Source: Gammaproteobacteria bacterium (lineage in GTDB: Bacteria; Pseudomonadota; Gammaproteobacteria; Pseudomonadales; Azotimanducaceae). From it: 13,676 nt of DNA. The first letter of the stretch is position 1; each line of letters opens with the position of its first letter. This document shows, in pieces, positions 7,219 through 13,676 of the stretch. A program made the position numbers and the translations under genes. Below the pieces are notes generated by a model. It made no database searches, was not told the DNA's origin, and saw nothing but the letters and a program-made list of their open reading frames with translations. The stretch spans positions 1 through 13,676 of the forward strand of contig JAPPHP010000308.1 in assembly GCA_028821035.1 (NCBI GenBank). The letters run 5' to 3'.

Positions 7219-8931
7219 ATGACACGATGCGCCGCCTTGCGGGCGGCATTTCTGGCGCTGGTCTGCCTATCGTCGGCAGCCGCCCTCGCCGACACCCGCA
7301 ATGCCTACTTCGGCGACCTGCACATCCACACGCGCTACTCCTACGACGCGTTCTTCTTCGGCACGGTGGCATCGCCGGACGACGCCTACGAGTTCGCGAA
7401 GGGCAAGCCGATGGTGACCCCTGCCGGCGCCACGATCCAGCTTCACACACCCCTCGACTTCTACGCGGTCACCGACCACTACTTCTTCCTCGGGCAGTGG
7501 TGGGCGTCGAAGCACGACCCGGACCACCCGTACCGGGACGACCCGGTCGTGCAGGACATCATCGCGCGCAACGACTTCGGCGCCGCGTTCCGCTTCCCGC
7601 ATGACCGCGTCCTCGAGTCGGACATCAAGACGGCGTGGAAGGACATCCAGGCGGCCGCGGAGCGGCACAACGATCCGGGGACGTTCACCACGTTCATCGG
7701 CTTCGAGTTCACCCCGGAGAAGAACATGGACGGCCAGCACCGGGTGGTCATCTACCGGGGCACGCGGGTGCCGGAGCTCCTGATCGGCCGTATCGAGACC
7801 CTGAACCCGGAAGACCTCTGGGACTGGATGGACCGCCACCGGGCCGACGGCATCGAGGCGCTGGCGATTCCGCACAACACGAACCTCTCCGGGGGGCGGA
7901 TGTTCGAAGGCACGTACTTCGATGGCTCGCCCATGGACGTTGCCTACGCGGAACGGCGCATGCGCAACGAGCCGCTGGTCGAGATCGCCCAGATGAAGGG
8001 AACCTCGGACACGCACCCGTTCCTCTCGCCCAACGACGAGTGGGCCGAGTTCGAGATCCGGCCGTTCAAGCTCGGGCCGCACGCGCGCAGCAACCCGAAG
8101 GGCAGCTACGTGCGTGACGCTCTCCTGCAGGGCCTCGAGTTCGACGAGCGCCTCGGGGTCAACCCGTACCGCTACGGCGTCGTGGCGGCGAGCGATACGC
8201 ACATCGCGGCTCAGACCTACTCCGAGGAGGCATTCACGATCCAGTACGGTGCGCACGCGCCCGTGGAACGGTTCGGCTCCGTGCCCGTGGACGACGCGGT
8301 GCTGGCCTACCGCGAGACTTCGAGTCGGTATCACAGCGCCGCGGCGCTCGCGGGCGTGTGGGCGCCGGAGAACACCCGGGAGGCCATCTACGAGGCATTC
8401 CGCCGCCGGGAGACCTTCGGCACGAGCGGCCCGCGCATCAAGGTGCGGCTCAGGGGCGGGTTCGAGACGCCGGTGGCGCAGGGCGCCGAGGTGACGGCCG
8501 GCGAAGGCAAGCCGACGTTCCGGGCCTGGGCCGTGGCCGACCCGGCCGGCGCGAAGCTCCAGCGGCTGCAGGTCGTGAAAGGCTGGCTGGAGGACGGCCG
8601 GGGACGTGAGCAGGTCTTCGACGTCGCCTGTTCGGACGATCTCGCCGTGGATCCCGAGACGCACCGTTGTCCCGACAACGGCGCGACCGTGGATCTGGCG
8701 ACCTGCGCCTACGCCCCGGAGCCGGGCGCCGCGCAACTCGAAGCCTCCTGGGAGGACGCCGGCTACGAACCGGGCCAACGCGCCTTCTACTACGTGCGGG
8801 TCCTGGAGAACCCGACGTGCCGATGGTCCACGTGGGACGCGATCCGCGCCGGCACGCCGCGGCGGCCGGACCTGCCCGCGACCATCCAGGAACGCGCGTG
8901 GAGTTCGCCGATCTGGGTGCGGCCGGGTTAG
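7219..8931 (+). CDS. DUF3604 family exported protein with PHP-like metal site
   Basis: The 570-residue product belongs to the DUF3604 family, whose biochemical role is unknown; the fold is related to PHP-type metal-dependent phosphoesterases. An N-terminal signal peptide (hydrophobic 8-20, cleavage after A22-L-A24) indicates export to the periplasm. The signature NAYFGDLHIHTRYSYDAFFFGT (28-49) supplies H35 and H37. TDHYFF (85-90), IPHNTN (217-222) and VVAASDTH (321-328) supply further histidines and aspartates expected to bind metal. C-terminal cysteines in the 470-540 region could pair in the periplasm. The gene stands alone: it is divergent from the antitoxin-like gene and convergent with the phosphatase operon, so context gives no substrate. 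Family assignment is confident and function open. Confidence 0.93.
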   Translation: MTRCAALRAAFLALVCLSSAAALADTRNAYFGDLHIHTRYSYDAFFFGTVASPDDAYEFAKGKPMVTPAGATIQLHTPLDFYAVTDHYFFLGQWWASKHDPDHPYRDDPVVQDIIARNDFGAAFRFPHDRVLESDIKTAWKDIQAAAERHNDPGTFTTFIGFEFTPEKNMDGQHRVVIYRGTRVPELLIGRIETLNPEDLWDWMDRHRADGIEALAIPHNTNLSGGRMFEGTYFDGSPMDVAYAERRMRNEPLVEIAQMKGTSDTHPFLSPNDEWAEFEIRPFKLGPHARSNPKGSYVRDALLQGLEFDERLGVNPYRYGVVAASDTHIAAQTYSEEAFTIQYGAHAPVERFGSVPVDDAVLAYRETSSRYHSAAALAGVWAPENTREAIYEAFRRRETFGTSGPRIKVRLRGGFETPVAQGAEVTAGEGKPTFRAWAVADPAGAKLQRLQVVKGWLEDGRGREQVFDVACSDDLAVDPETHRCPDNGATVDLATCAYAPEPGAAQLEASWEDAGYEPGQRAFYYVRVLENPTCRWSTWDAIRAGTPRRPDLPATIQERAWSSPIWVRPG

Positions 8932-9096
8932 CGCCACCGAAGCCGTCGCCCTGACGGGCGCCGCCTCTGGCCCCAGCCCAAGCCGTTCCAGCACGATGTC
9001 GGCCATCGCGCTATCGCGCGAAGTCCGACACCCTGCCAGCCCCAGGCGGTCGAACGCCGCCGCGATTGCCGCTGCAACCTCGCACGCGCCGCGCGA
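8932..9096. other. Convergent intergenic region without a supported gene
   Basis: These 165 bp separate the DUF3604 stop from the phosphatase stop. They contain two short GC-rich inverted repeats and an open minus-strand frame that continues the phosphatase frame beyond its TGA with coding-like codons. No start, ribosome-binding site or recognisable domain supports a gene. Confidence 0.5.
9006..9021. terminator. Weak hairpin between convergent genes
   Basis: A perfect 6-bp stem tcgcgc-TATC-gcgcga sits between the DUF3604 and phosphatase stops. A second 5-bp stem, cgccc-TGAC-gggcg, is at 8947-8960. Neither is followed by a T-run on either strand, so intrinsic termination is not shown. Position is the main argument. 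Confidence 0.25.
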
Positions 9097-9918
9097 TCAG
9101 TCGAGCAGCGCCGCCCGGATCGCTGCGACTGTGTCGCTGCCCACGCCGATTTCCTCGACGTAGGCGATCGGCGACCCGAACCCGGCCCGCAGGTCGTCCA
9201 GGAGTCCGGCCATCGTGGCTGCCCTGCACTGGATGAGCTTGAACCACTGCGACTCGGTGAGGCCGAATGTCGCCAACTGCTCGACGAAGTGGTGCGTGTG
9301 AGGACGAAGCTGGTCTCCGCTCAGGCGATAGTCCTCGCAGATGACCGCTTCGTCCACGCCCAGGACGGTCAGTGCCAGGGCGGCGGCGATACCGGTCCTG
9401 TCGCGGCCGCCGCTGCAGTGGAACACCGTGGGACCCGTGGCCGGGTCCGCGAGCCGCTCGAGGAACACGCGGTACGCGTGCCTGCCGGTGTCGCCGTTGA
9501 CGAGGTGGCGGTACAGCGCCCTGTCGAGACCGCCTCCGGGCTGCGACGCCTTCCACGCCGCGGCCTGCTCGCCCGACACCGCCCGCTGTTGCGCGGCGAA
9601 CGCGGCTTCGGACAGGGGCGGAAGGTGCAGGGCCGTCACGCCGTGGCGCCGCCAGTCCACGAGCCCGTCCTCAGCTCGCTCCCCCGGATCGCGGAAGTCG
9701 ATGACCGTCCGGATGCCGAGCGTGTCGCGAAGGGTCGCGAGACCAGCCTCCGTGATCGCGTGCATCAGTCCGGACCGCAGCAGCCGGCGCGGGCGGATCC
9801 GTGCGCCGTCACGGGTCCGCAAACCGCCGAGGTCGCGCAGGTTGACCGCGCCTTCGACCAGGCCGTCGAGGTCTCGTGAACCGGGACCCAGGGCTTCGCT
9901 CCCTTCGGAGTCGGGCAT
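9097..9918 (-). CDS. Tyrosine-phosphatase-like protein (Y_phosphatase3 / MptpB type)
   Basis: A 273-residue cytoplasmic protein of the bacterial tyrosine / lipid phosphatase family. NLRDLGG (26-32) is the typical opening and DFRDPGER (74-81) the next conserved block. The phosphate loop HCSGGRDRTG (167-176) gives the nucleophile C168 and arginine R174. Family members usually have HCxxGKDRTG; here K is R, a conservative change. The natural substrate (phosphotyrosine, phosphoserine/threonine or phosphoinositide) cannot be told from sequence. It is the last gene of a three-gene operon, 13 nt after the CoA-binding gene. No Shine-Dalgarno is visible before the ATG and no alternative start precedes the NLRDLGG block, so translation may rely on coupling. 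Confidence 0.88.
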   Translation of the reverse strand: MPDSEGSEALGPGSRDLDGLVEGAVNLRDLGGLRTRDGARIRPRRLLRSGLMHAITEAGLATLRDTLGIRTVIDFRDPGERAEDGLVDWRRHGVTALHLPPLSEAAFAAQQRAVSGEQAAAWKASQPGGGLDRALYRHLVNGDTGRHAYRVFLERLADPATGPTVFHCSGGRDRTGIAAALALTVLGVDEAVICEDYRLSGDQLRPHTHHFVEQLATFGLTESQWFKLIQCRAATMAGLLDDLRAGFGSPIAYVEEIGVGSDTVAAIRAALLD

Positions 9919-9931
9919 GGAGGCCCGGCGC

Positions 9932-10411
9932 TCAGTGCGCCTCGCGCCGCGCCGAGATCACGCCGGTATCGAACCCGAGCACGTGCATGCGGCCGATGTA
10001 ACGCGCGTGCTCGATCTTGAAGCAGCGGTCCATGACCACGTCGAGGCCGCCGGCGGTCGCGATCTCGACGCCTTCCGGGCTGATGACGCCGAACTGCAGC
10101 CAGAGGGCGCGCGCGCCGACCGCCACCGCCTCCCGCGCGATGCCGGGGACGGCGTCGGGGGCGCGGAAGACGTCCACGAGGTCGACGGGCTCCGGGATGT
10201 CCGACAGGCTTGGATACGAGCGCTCGCCGAGGACTTCCTCCTCGCGCGGATTCACCGGGATGACGCGGTAGCCGTGCCGCGCGGCGTAGAAGCCGACGAA
10301 GTTGCTCGCGCGCAGGACGTTCGAGGACAGGCCGACGATGGCCACGGTGCGCGCCTGGTGCAGGACGCGCTGGATGACTTCGGGGTCCTGGTAGGGCGAG
10401 AGGTCTGTCAT
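9932..10411 (-). CDS. CoA-binding domain protein (YccU-like)
   Basis: A 159-residue single-domain Rossmann-fold protein. The nucleotide-binding start TVAIVGLSSN (22-31) is followed by SNFVGFYAARHGYRVIPVNP (36-55), DIPEPVDLVDVFR (71-83), ALWLQFGV (102-109) and the conserved VMDRCFKIEH (126-135), whose C130 is the only cysteine. This arrangement matches the YccU-type CoA-binding family, homologous to the CoA-binding domain of succinyl-CoA synthetases; members bind CoA but no reaction is established. The start ATG overlaps the stop of the sulfhydrylase gene (ATGA, 10408-10411), implying cotranslation. The pairing suggests a link to sulfur or CoA metabolism, but that is inference. Confidence 0.88.
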   Translation of the reverse strand: MTDLSPYQDPEVIQRVLHQARTVAIVGLSSNVLRASNFVGFYAARHGYRVIPVNPREEEVLGERSYPSLSDIPEPVDLVDVFRAPDAVPGIAREAVAVGARALWLQFGVISPEGVEIATAGGLDVVMDRCFKIEHARYIGRMHVLGFDTGVISARREAH

Positions 10412-11718
10412 GAGCCGTTTCCGTGCATGCGTGCGAAGCCCTGTTCGAGGTCCCAGATCAGGTCTTGGGGGTCCTCGATGCCGATCGAGAGCCGAATGGT
10501 GCCGGGGCCGATGCCGGCGGCGGCCAGTTCGTCGTCGCCGAGTTGCCGGTGGGTGGTGCTCGCCGGATGGATGATGAGGCTCTTCGCGTCCCCGACGTTG
10601 GCTAGGTGGGAGAAGAGCCGCACGCCCCGGATGAAGTCCTGTCCCGCCTCGCGACCCCGGTCGAGGTCGAAACAGAAGACGGCGCCGGCGCCCTTCGGCA
10701 GATACTTGGCCGTCAGGGGCGCATACGGGCTGTCGGGCAGGCCGGGATGCCGCACGCCCGCGACGTCGTCGCGCTCCGACAGCCACTGCGCGACGGTCAT
10801 TGCGTTGCTGACGTGCCGTTCCATGCGCAGGGGGAGCGTTTCCAGGCCCTGCATGAAGAGGAAGGCGTTCAGCGGGCTCATGGCCCCGCCGAGGTCGCGC
10901 AGCGTCTCGGCACGCAGCTTCATCAGGTAGCCGTAGCTGCCGAAGGTCTCGTGGAAGGCGAGCCCGTGATACGCGGGGGAGGGGTCGGCCACGATCGCGA
11001 ACTTGCCGTTCGACCAGTCGAATTCCCCCGAGTCCACGACGGCGCCGCCGATGCTCGTGCCGTGGCCGCCTATGAACTTGGTCACCGAGTGGACGACGAT
11101 GTCGGCGCCCCATTCCATCGGTCGGCACAGGTAGGGCGTGGCGAACGTGTTGTCCACGAGCAGGGGGACGGCGGCGTCGTGTGCGATTGCCGCCACCGCC
11201 TCGATGTCGAGGACGTTGCCGCCCGGGTTGCCGATGGTCTCTGCGAAGAGCAGCCGGGTCTCGTCGCGCACGGCGCGGGCCCAGTCCGCCGGGACGTCCG
11301 GATCGACGAAGGTGAGGTCGACGGAGAGCTTGCGGGCGAGGTGCTTGAGCTGCGTCACCGTGCCGCCGTAAAGGGCCGCCGAGGCGACCATGTGGTCCCC
11401 GGGTACGAGCATCGTGAAGAGCGCGGACGACTGCGCGGCGAGGCCGCTCGCGAACGCGACGGCGCCGATGCCACCCTCGAGGTTGGCGAGCCGCTCCTCG
11501 AGGGCCGCGACGGTGGGGTTCATGATGCGGGAATAGGTGTTGCCGTATTCCTGCAGGTTGAAGTACGCGGCGGCGGACTCCGGGTCCTCGAAGACGTAGC
11601 TCGAGGTCTGGTAGATCGGCACGGCGCGGGCCCCGGTGGTGGGTTCGGGACGCGCCCCCGCGTGGACCGCGCGGGTGTGGAAGCCGAACTCGTGATCGGG
11701 CTGGTAATCGTCGGACAT
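10408..11718 (-). CDS. metY: O-acetylhomoserine sulfhydrylase (Cys/Met metabolism PLP enzyme)
   Basis: The enzyme condenses O-acetylhomoserine with sulfide (or methanethiol) to give homocysteine (or methionine), a direct sulfhydrylation route to methionine. The 436-residue product is a full-length trans-sulfuration-type PLP enzyme. TRAVHAGARPEP (15-26), YQTSSYVF (36-43) and YSRIMNPT (62-69) open the fold. ASGLAAQ (90-96) and LVDNTFATP (187-195) contact the cofactor, SVTKFIGGHG (211-220) holds the PLP lysine K214, and HPASTTH (384-390) is typical of the sulfhydrylase branch. The ATG at 11718 is chosen because MSDDYQPDHEFGFHTRAVHAG aligns with family N-termini; an ATG 19 codons upstream would intrude on the divergent gene. 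It leads an operon with the CoA-binding and phosphatase genes. O-succinylhomoserine use cannot be excluded from sequence. Confidence 0.93.
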   Translation of the reverse strand: MSDDYQPDHEFGFHTRAVHAGARPEPTTGARAVPIYQTSSYVFEDPESAAAYFNLQEYGNTYSRIMNPTVAALEERLANLEGGIGAVAFASGLAAQSSALFTMLVPGDHMVASAALYGGTVTQLKHLARKLSVDLTFVDPDVPADWARAVRDETRLLFAETIGNPGGNVLDIEAVAAIAHDAAVPLLVDNTFATPYLCRPMEWGADIVVHSVTKFIGGHGTSIGGAVVDSGEFDWSNGKFAIVADPSPAYHGLAFHETFGSYGYLMKLRAETLRDLGGAMSPLNAFLFMQGLETLPLRMERHVSNAMTVAQWLSERDDVAGVRHPGLPDSPYAPLTAKYLPKGAGAVFCFDLDRGREAGQDFIRGVRLFSHLANVGDAKSLIIHPASTTHRQLGDDELAAAGIGPGTIRLSIGIEDPQDLIWDLEQGFARMHGNGS

Positions 11719-11724
11719 GCGTGC

Positions 11725-11753
11725 AGCGTCTCGCCCGGAGCGGTCGCTGTCAA
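11725..11753 (-). promoter_or_regulatory. Possible metY promoter, perhaps leaderless
   Basis: On the minus strand a perfect TTGACA lies at 11748-11753. At 17-nt spacing the -10 position reads GACGCT (11725-11730), a poor match. If used, transcription would begin at or next to the metY ATG at 11718, where no strong ribosome-binding site exists. Only the -35 is convincing. Confidence 0.25.
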
Positions 11754-11782
11754 TGCGGGCGGACGCGGCTAACATCTCGCGG

Positions 11783-12880
11783 ATGGAACGGGATCAGGAA
11801 ACCGCCGGTCCGACTTCGCTGACCGGGGAGCAGCGGCGCGACCTCGTGCGGGACGGATACGTCATCGTCCGGGGTGCCGTGCCTCCCGACCGGGTGGCGC
11901 GGGCGCGGAAGCGCATCCTGGCTGGAATGCCGCCAACGGAGCGGCGCCTGCTCGCCCCGGCGGAACTCGCCACGCACCCGGAAGTCGTGGGGCTCTTCCA
12001 GGAGAGTGCTCTCGCGAGCCTGTTGCGCCAGGAGATGGGTCCCTTCCCCGATGTGGTGAGTTGCCAGATCGCGGTCACGCCGGGCCACGACCCGCTCGGC
12101 GGCAAGCCGGCGGCGCATGTGGACGGAAGCTGGTCGGGCCCGATCCCGACGCGGGCGGAGGATATCGAACCGGAACGTGGGCGCCCTCGCGACGCGGCGC
12201 GCTACTTCGGCGAGCACGACGAGCGACGCGGGACCAACGATGGCTTGCTCTGGCAGGACCCGGAACGCCGCATCTCGCTCGGCAGCTACACGGCGCTCGT
12301 CGGCATCGCGCTGAACGACCAGCTCGAACCGGGCAACGGCCAGTTCGCGGTGTTGAGCGGGGTGCACGAGGAGGTCCAGGCGGCGTTCCGGATGCAGCGT
12401 GACCGCGGCGGCGTGATCGGGCCGGAGGGTCCCGGCTGGCCGCGCATCCGCATCGACGAGGACGGCCGCCCGGTGTTCAACGGGCTGCCGGAGACGGTAC
12501 GTGCCCGGGCCCGTGAGGCGGCGGCCGCCCCGGCCATCGACGGTTGGCCGGGGCCGGAACTCACTCCCATCCTGCTCGCCGCCGGCGACGCCGTGATCGC
12601 CCTGCATGCCTGCCCGCACACCGCGACGCCGAACCATGGCCCGAACCCGCGCATGAACGTCTACTTCCGCATCCGGCGGCTGCGGGAGGGGAACCCGCAC
12701 GAGGGGACGCGGCGGGTGGGGCACGGCGTCAGCGACCATCCGGACCGCGGATATTTCGGGCAGTTCCTCGACTACCCGGAGTCGTACGATCCGTGGGGGA
12801 CTTCCGTTGCCAAGTTGTGCGACCACTGGTCGGAATGGGATCTCGTTGGGCAGGAACGCCCGCGCACGTCGGTTGTCTGA
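11783..12880 (+). CDS. Phytanoyl-CoA dioxygenase-like Fe(II)/2-oxoglutarate oxygenase
   Basis: A 365-residue protein of the PhyH-type non-heme iron oxygenase superfamily. The N-terminus LVRDGYVIVRGAVPPDRVARA (21-41) is the standard opening. The iron facial triad is H112 and D114 (HVDGSW) with a distal histidine in ALHACPHTATPN, most likely H279. R290 in NPRMNVYFRIRR fits the 2-oxoglutarate carboxylate-binding arginine. A roughly 45-residue charged stretch (about 120-165) between the HxD and the next strand is longer than in compact members. The ATG at 11783 is chosen because the fold starts 20 residues later; an ATG 8 codons upstream is possible and neither has a strong ribosome-binding site. 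The gene is divergent from metY with 64 bp between them. Substrate unknown: the family includes hydroxylases of acyl-CoAs, ectoine and many small molecules. Confidence 0.85.
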   Translation: MERDQETAGPTSLTGEQRRDLVRDGYVIVRGAVPPDRVARARKRILAGMPPTERRLLAPAELATHPEVVGLFQESALASLLRQEMGPFPDVVSCQIAVTPGHDPLGGKPAAHVDGSWSGPIPTRAEDIEPERGRPRDAARYFGEHDERRGTNDGLLWQDPERRISLGSYTALVGIALNDQLEPGNGQFAVLSGVHEEVQAAFRMQRDRGGVIGPEGPGWPRIRIDEDGRPVFNGLPETVRARAREAAAAPAIDGWPGPELTPILLAAGDAVIALHACPHTATPNHGPNPRMNVYFRIRRLREGNPHEGTRRVGHGVSDHPDRGYFGQFLDYPESYDPWGTSVAKLCDHWSEWDLVGQERPRTSVV

Positions 12881-12930
12881 TCAAGCGGTTCTAGACGAAA
12901 CAGATTTCCTACGTGGATCGGAGAGATTGC

Positions 12931-12960
12931 TTAACGACAGGCCGCTTTGGGGGCTTTAGT
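12931..12960 (+). promoter_or_regulatory. Weak promoter candidate before the Rpn-like gene
   Basis: TTAACG (12931-12936) and TTTAGT (12955-12960) with an 18-bp spacer each match sigma-70 hexamers at 4 of 6 positions. They lie in a 90-bp gap that is visibly lower in GC than the flanking genes. The predicted start would fall within a few bases of the ATG at 12971. Confidence 0.2.
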
Positions 12961-12970
12961 TTGTGGTCGG

Positions 12971-13676
12971 ATGGACAACCCCAACGCCCCCGACGATGCA
13001 CCGGCGCGGTTTCCCTTCGACGCGATCTACAAGGCGCTCTGTTGCCACCGCCAGACAGTGACGGACGTGCTCCGCCGCTATCTCATCGAGCCCGCAGGAC
13101 CACTCCCGCGGTCCGTGATCGAGGCGCTCGACCTGCGCACGCTACGCAAGATCTCGCCAGAGTGGGTGACGTGCGGCTTCCGCCTGCGGCGGGCCGATCA
13201 AGTCTGGCAGGTCGCCTTCAGGCAGGACGCGCGTTCGCACGGCTATCCGGCTCTGATGTTCCTGAACCTGGAGTTCCAGTCTCGGCGCGATGGCCTGATG
13301 GCGCTGCGCTTCCTCGACCATGGCAACGAGCTGTATCGAGAGTTGCGGGCCCAGCACGCGGTCGCGTCGGGCGAACCGTGCCTGGTGCTCTGCGTCCTGC
13401 TGTACAACGGACGCACGCCCTGGAGCGCCGCCACGGCGGCGTCGGAGCTCGTTCGTGCGCCGGCGGTACTCGGCCGCGCGAACGTGGCGCCGGGTCTGAC
13501 CGCGTTCCATCCATGGGGGTACTGGGTGCTCGACTTCTCGACTCTTCGAGACAGGCCACATGTCGCGGGCGACGTCGTCTCGATGATGGTCGGCATCGAG
13601 TTCGCACGCGACCGCGCGGATCTTGTGGCGCCGCTGTGGGAGACAGTGCGGGGTCTGGGGGACGGCGGATTGCGGG
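12971..13676 (+). CDS. Rpn/YhgA-like PD-(D/E)XK nuclease family protein, 3' end cut by window edge
   Basis: About 235 N-terminal residues are present and the frame is open at the right edge. FPFDAIYKALCCHRQTVTDVLRRYL (14-38) is the family's opening helix (HDxxFKxLL-like). SPEWVTCGFRLRRADQVWQV (62-81) supplies D76, LMFLNLEFQSRRD (95-107) supplies the E101-x-Q103 pair of the PD-(D/E)XK nuclease core, and VLCVLLYNGRTPW (139-151) is the typical following strand. These proteins, annotated as Rpn recombination-promoting nucleases or putative YhgA-like transposases, are DNA endonucleases that promote RecA-independent recombination in E. coli. The ATG lacks a clear Shine-Dalgarno. Genes of this family are commonly mobile or multi-copy; the lower-GC gap before it is compatible with acquisition. 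The full length and any C-terminal extension cannot be judged. Confidence 0.8.
   Translation, partial: MDNPNAPDDAPARFPFDAIYKALCCHRQTVTDVLRRYLIEPAGPLPRSVIEALDLRTLRKISPEWVTCGFRLRRADQVWQVAFRQDARSHGYPALMFLNLEFQSRRDGLMALRFLDHGNELYRELRAQHAVASGEPCLVLCVLLYNGRTPWSAATAASELVRAPAVLGRANVAPGLTAFHPWGYWVLDFSTLRDRPHVAGDVVSMMVGIEFARDRADLVAPLWETVRGLGDGGLR

Noticed and set aside
7267..9006. 579-codon minus-strand frame starting MADIVLERLG
   Set aside because: Nearly all of it is antisense to the DUF3604 gene, which has a signal peptide, a ribosome-binding site and family motifs. Only the short intergenic part is kept, as a low-interest finding.
9932..11128. 398-codon frame containing the CoA-binding protein with a long N-terminal extension
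   Set aside because: The extension is an out-of-frame reading of metY; the ATG overlapping the metY stop begins exactly at the CoA-binding domain.
1..13676. CRISPR arrays, tRNA or rRNA genes, riboswitches, complete insertion sequences
   Set aside because: No regularly spaced repeats, clover-leaf sequences, conserved leader folds or transposase with terminal repeats were recognised on either strand.

Overview
The window reads as chromosomal DNA of a GC-rich (roughly 65-70 % by eye) Gram-negative bacterium, most likely an uncultured gammaproteobacterium. Three features point there: the first six complex I genes run nuoA-B-CD-E-F-G, nuoC and nuoD are fused as in E. coli and Pseudomonas, and NuoG carries the extra N7 iron-sulfur cluster motif with an E. 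coli-like surrounding sequence. The lineage call is inference from protein resemblance only.

Region 1 (1-6649, minus strand) is the promoter-proximal part of the NADH:quinone oxidoreductase operon. Junctions are very tight: 4 nt between nuoA and nuoB, 6 nt between nuoB and nuoCD, an ATGA overlap between nuoCD and nuoE, 14 nt between nuoE and nuoF, and 7 nt between nuoF and nuoG. The genes encode the NADH-oxidising module (E, F, G), the hydrogenase-like connecting module (B, CD) and one small membrane subunit (A). nuoG runs off the left edge. The 5' end of nuoCD contains two perfect 8-bp palindromes that are translated into a low-complexity leader.

Region 2 (about 6650-7218) holds the probable nuo promoter and what looks like the wreck of a VapBC-type toxin-antitoxin locus: an intact small antitoxin-like gene followed by only the last ~16 codons of a PIN-toxin-like tail.

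Region 3 (7219-8931, plus) is one exported DUF3604 protein with a PHP-like metal-site signature. It converges on a minus-strand operon (9097-11718) made of an O-acetylhomoserine sulfhydrylase (PLP enzyme), a YccU-type CoA-binding protein overlapping it by ATGA, and a tyrosine-phosphatase-like protein.

Region 4 (11783-13676, plus) holds a phytanoyl-CoA-dioxygenase-like Fe(II)/2-oxoglutarate enzyme, divergent from the sulfhydrylase gene, then the N-terminal part of an Rpn/YhgA-like PD-(D/E)XK nuclease that runs off the right edge. No tRNA, rRNA, CRISPR array or complete insertion sequence was seen. Most of the window is housekeeping metabolism. The parts worth a second look are the palindromes inside nuoCD, the eroded toxin-antitoxin locus, and the three-gene sulfur/CoA/phosphatase operon.
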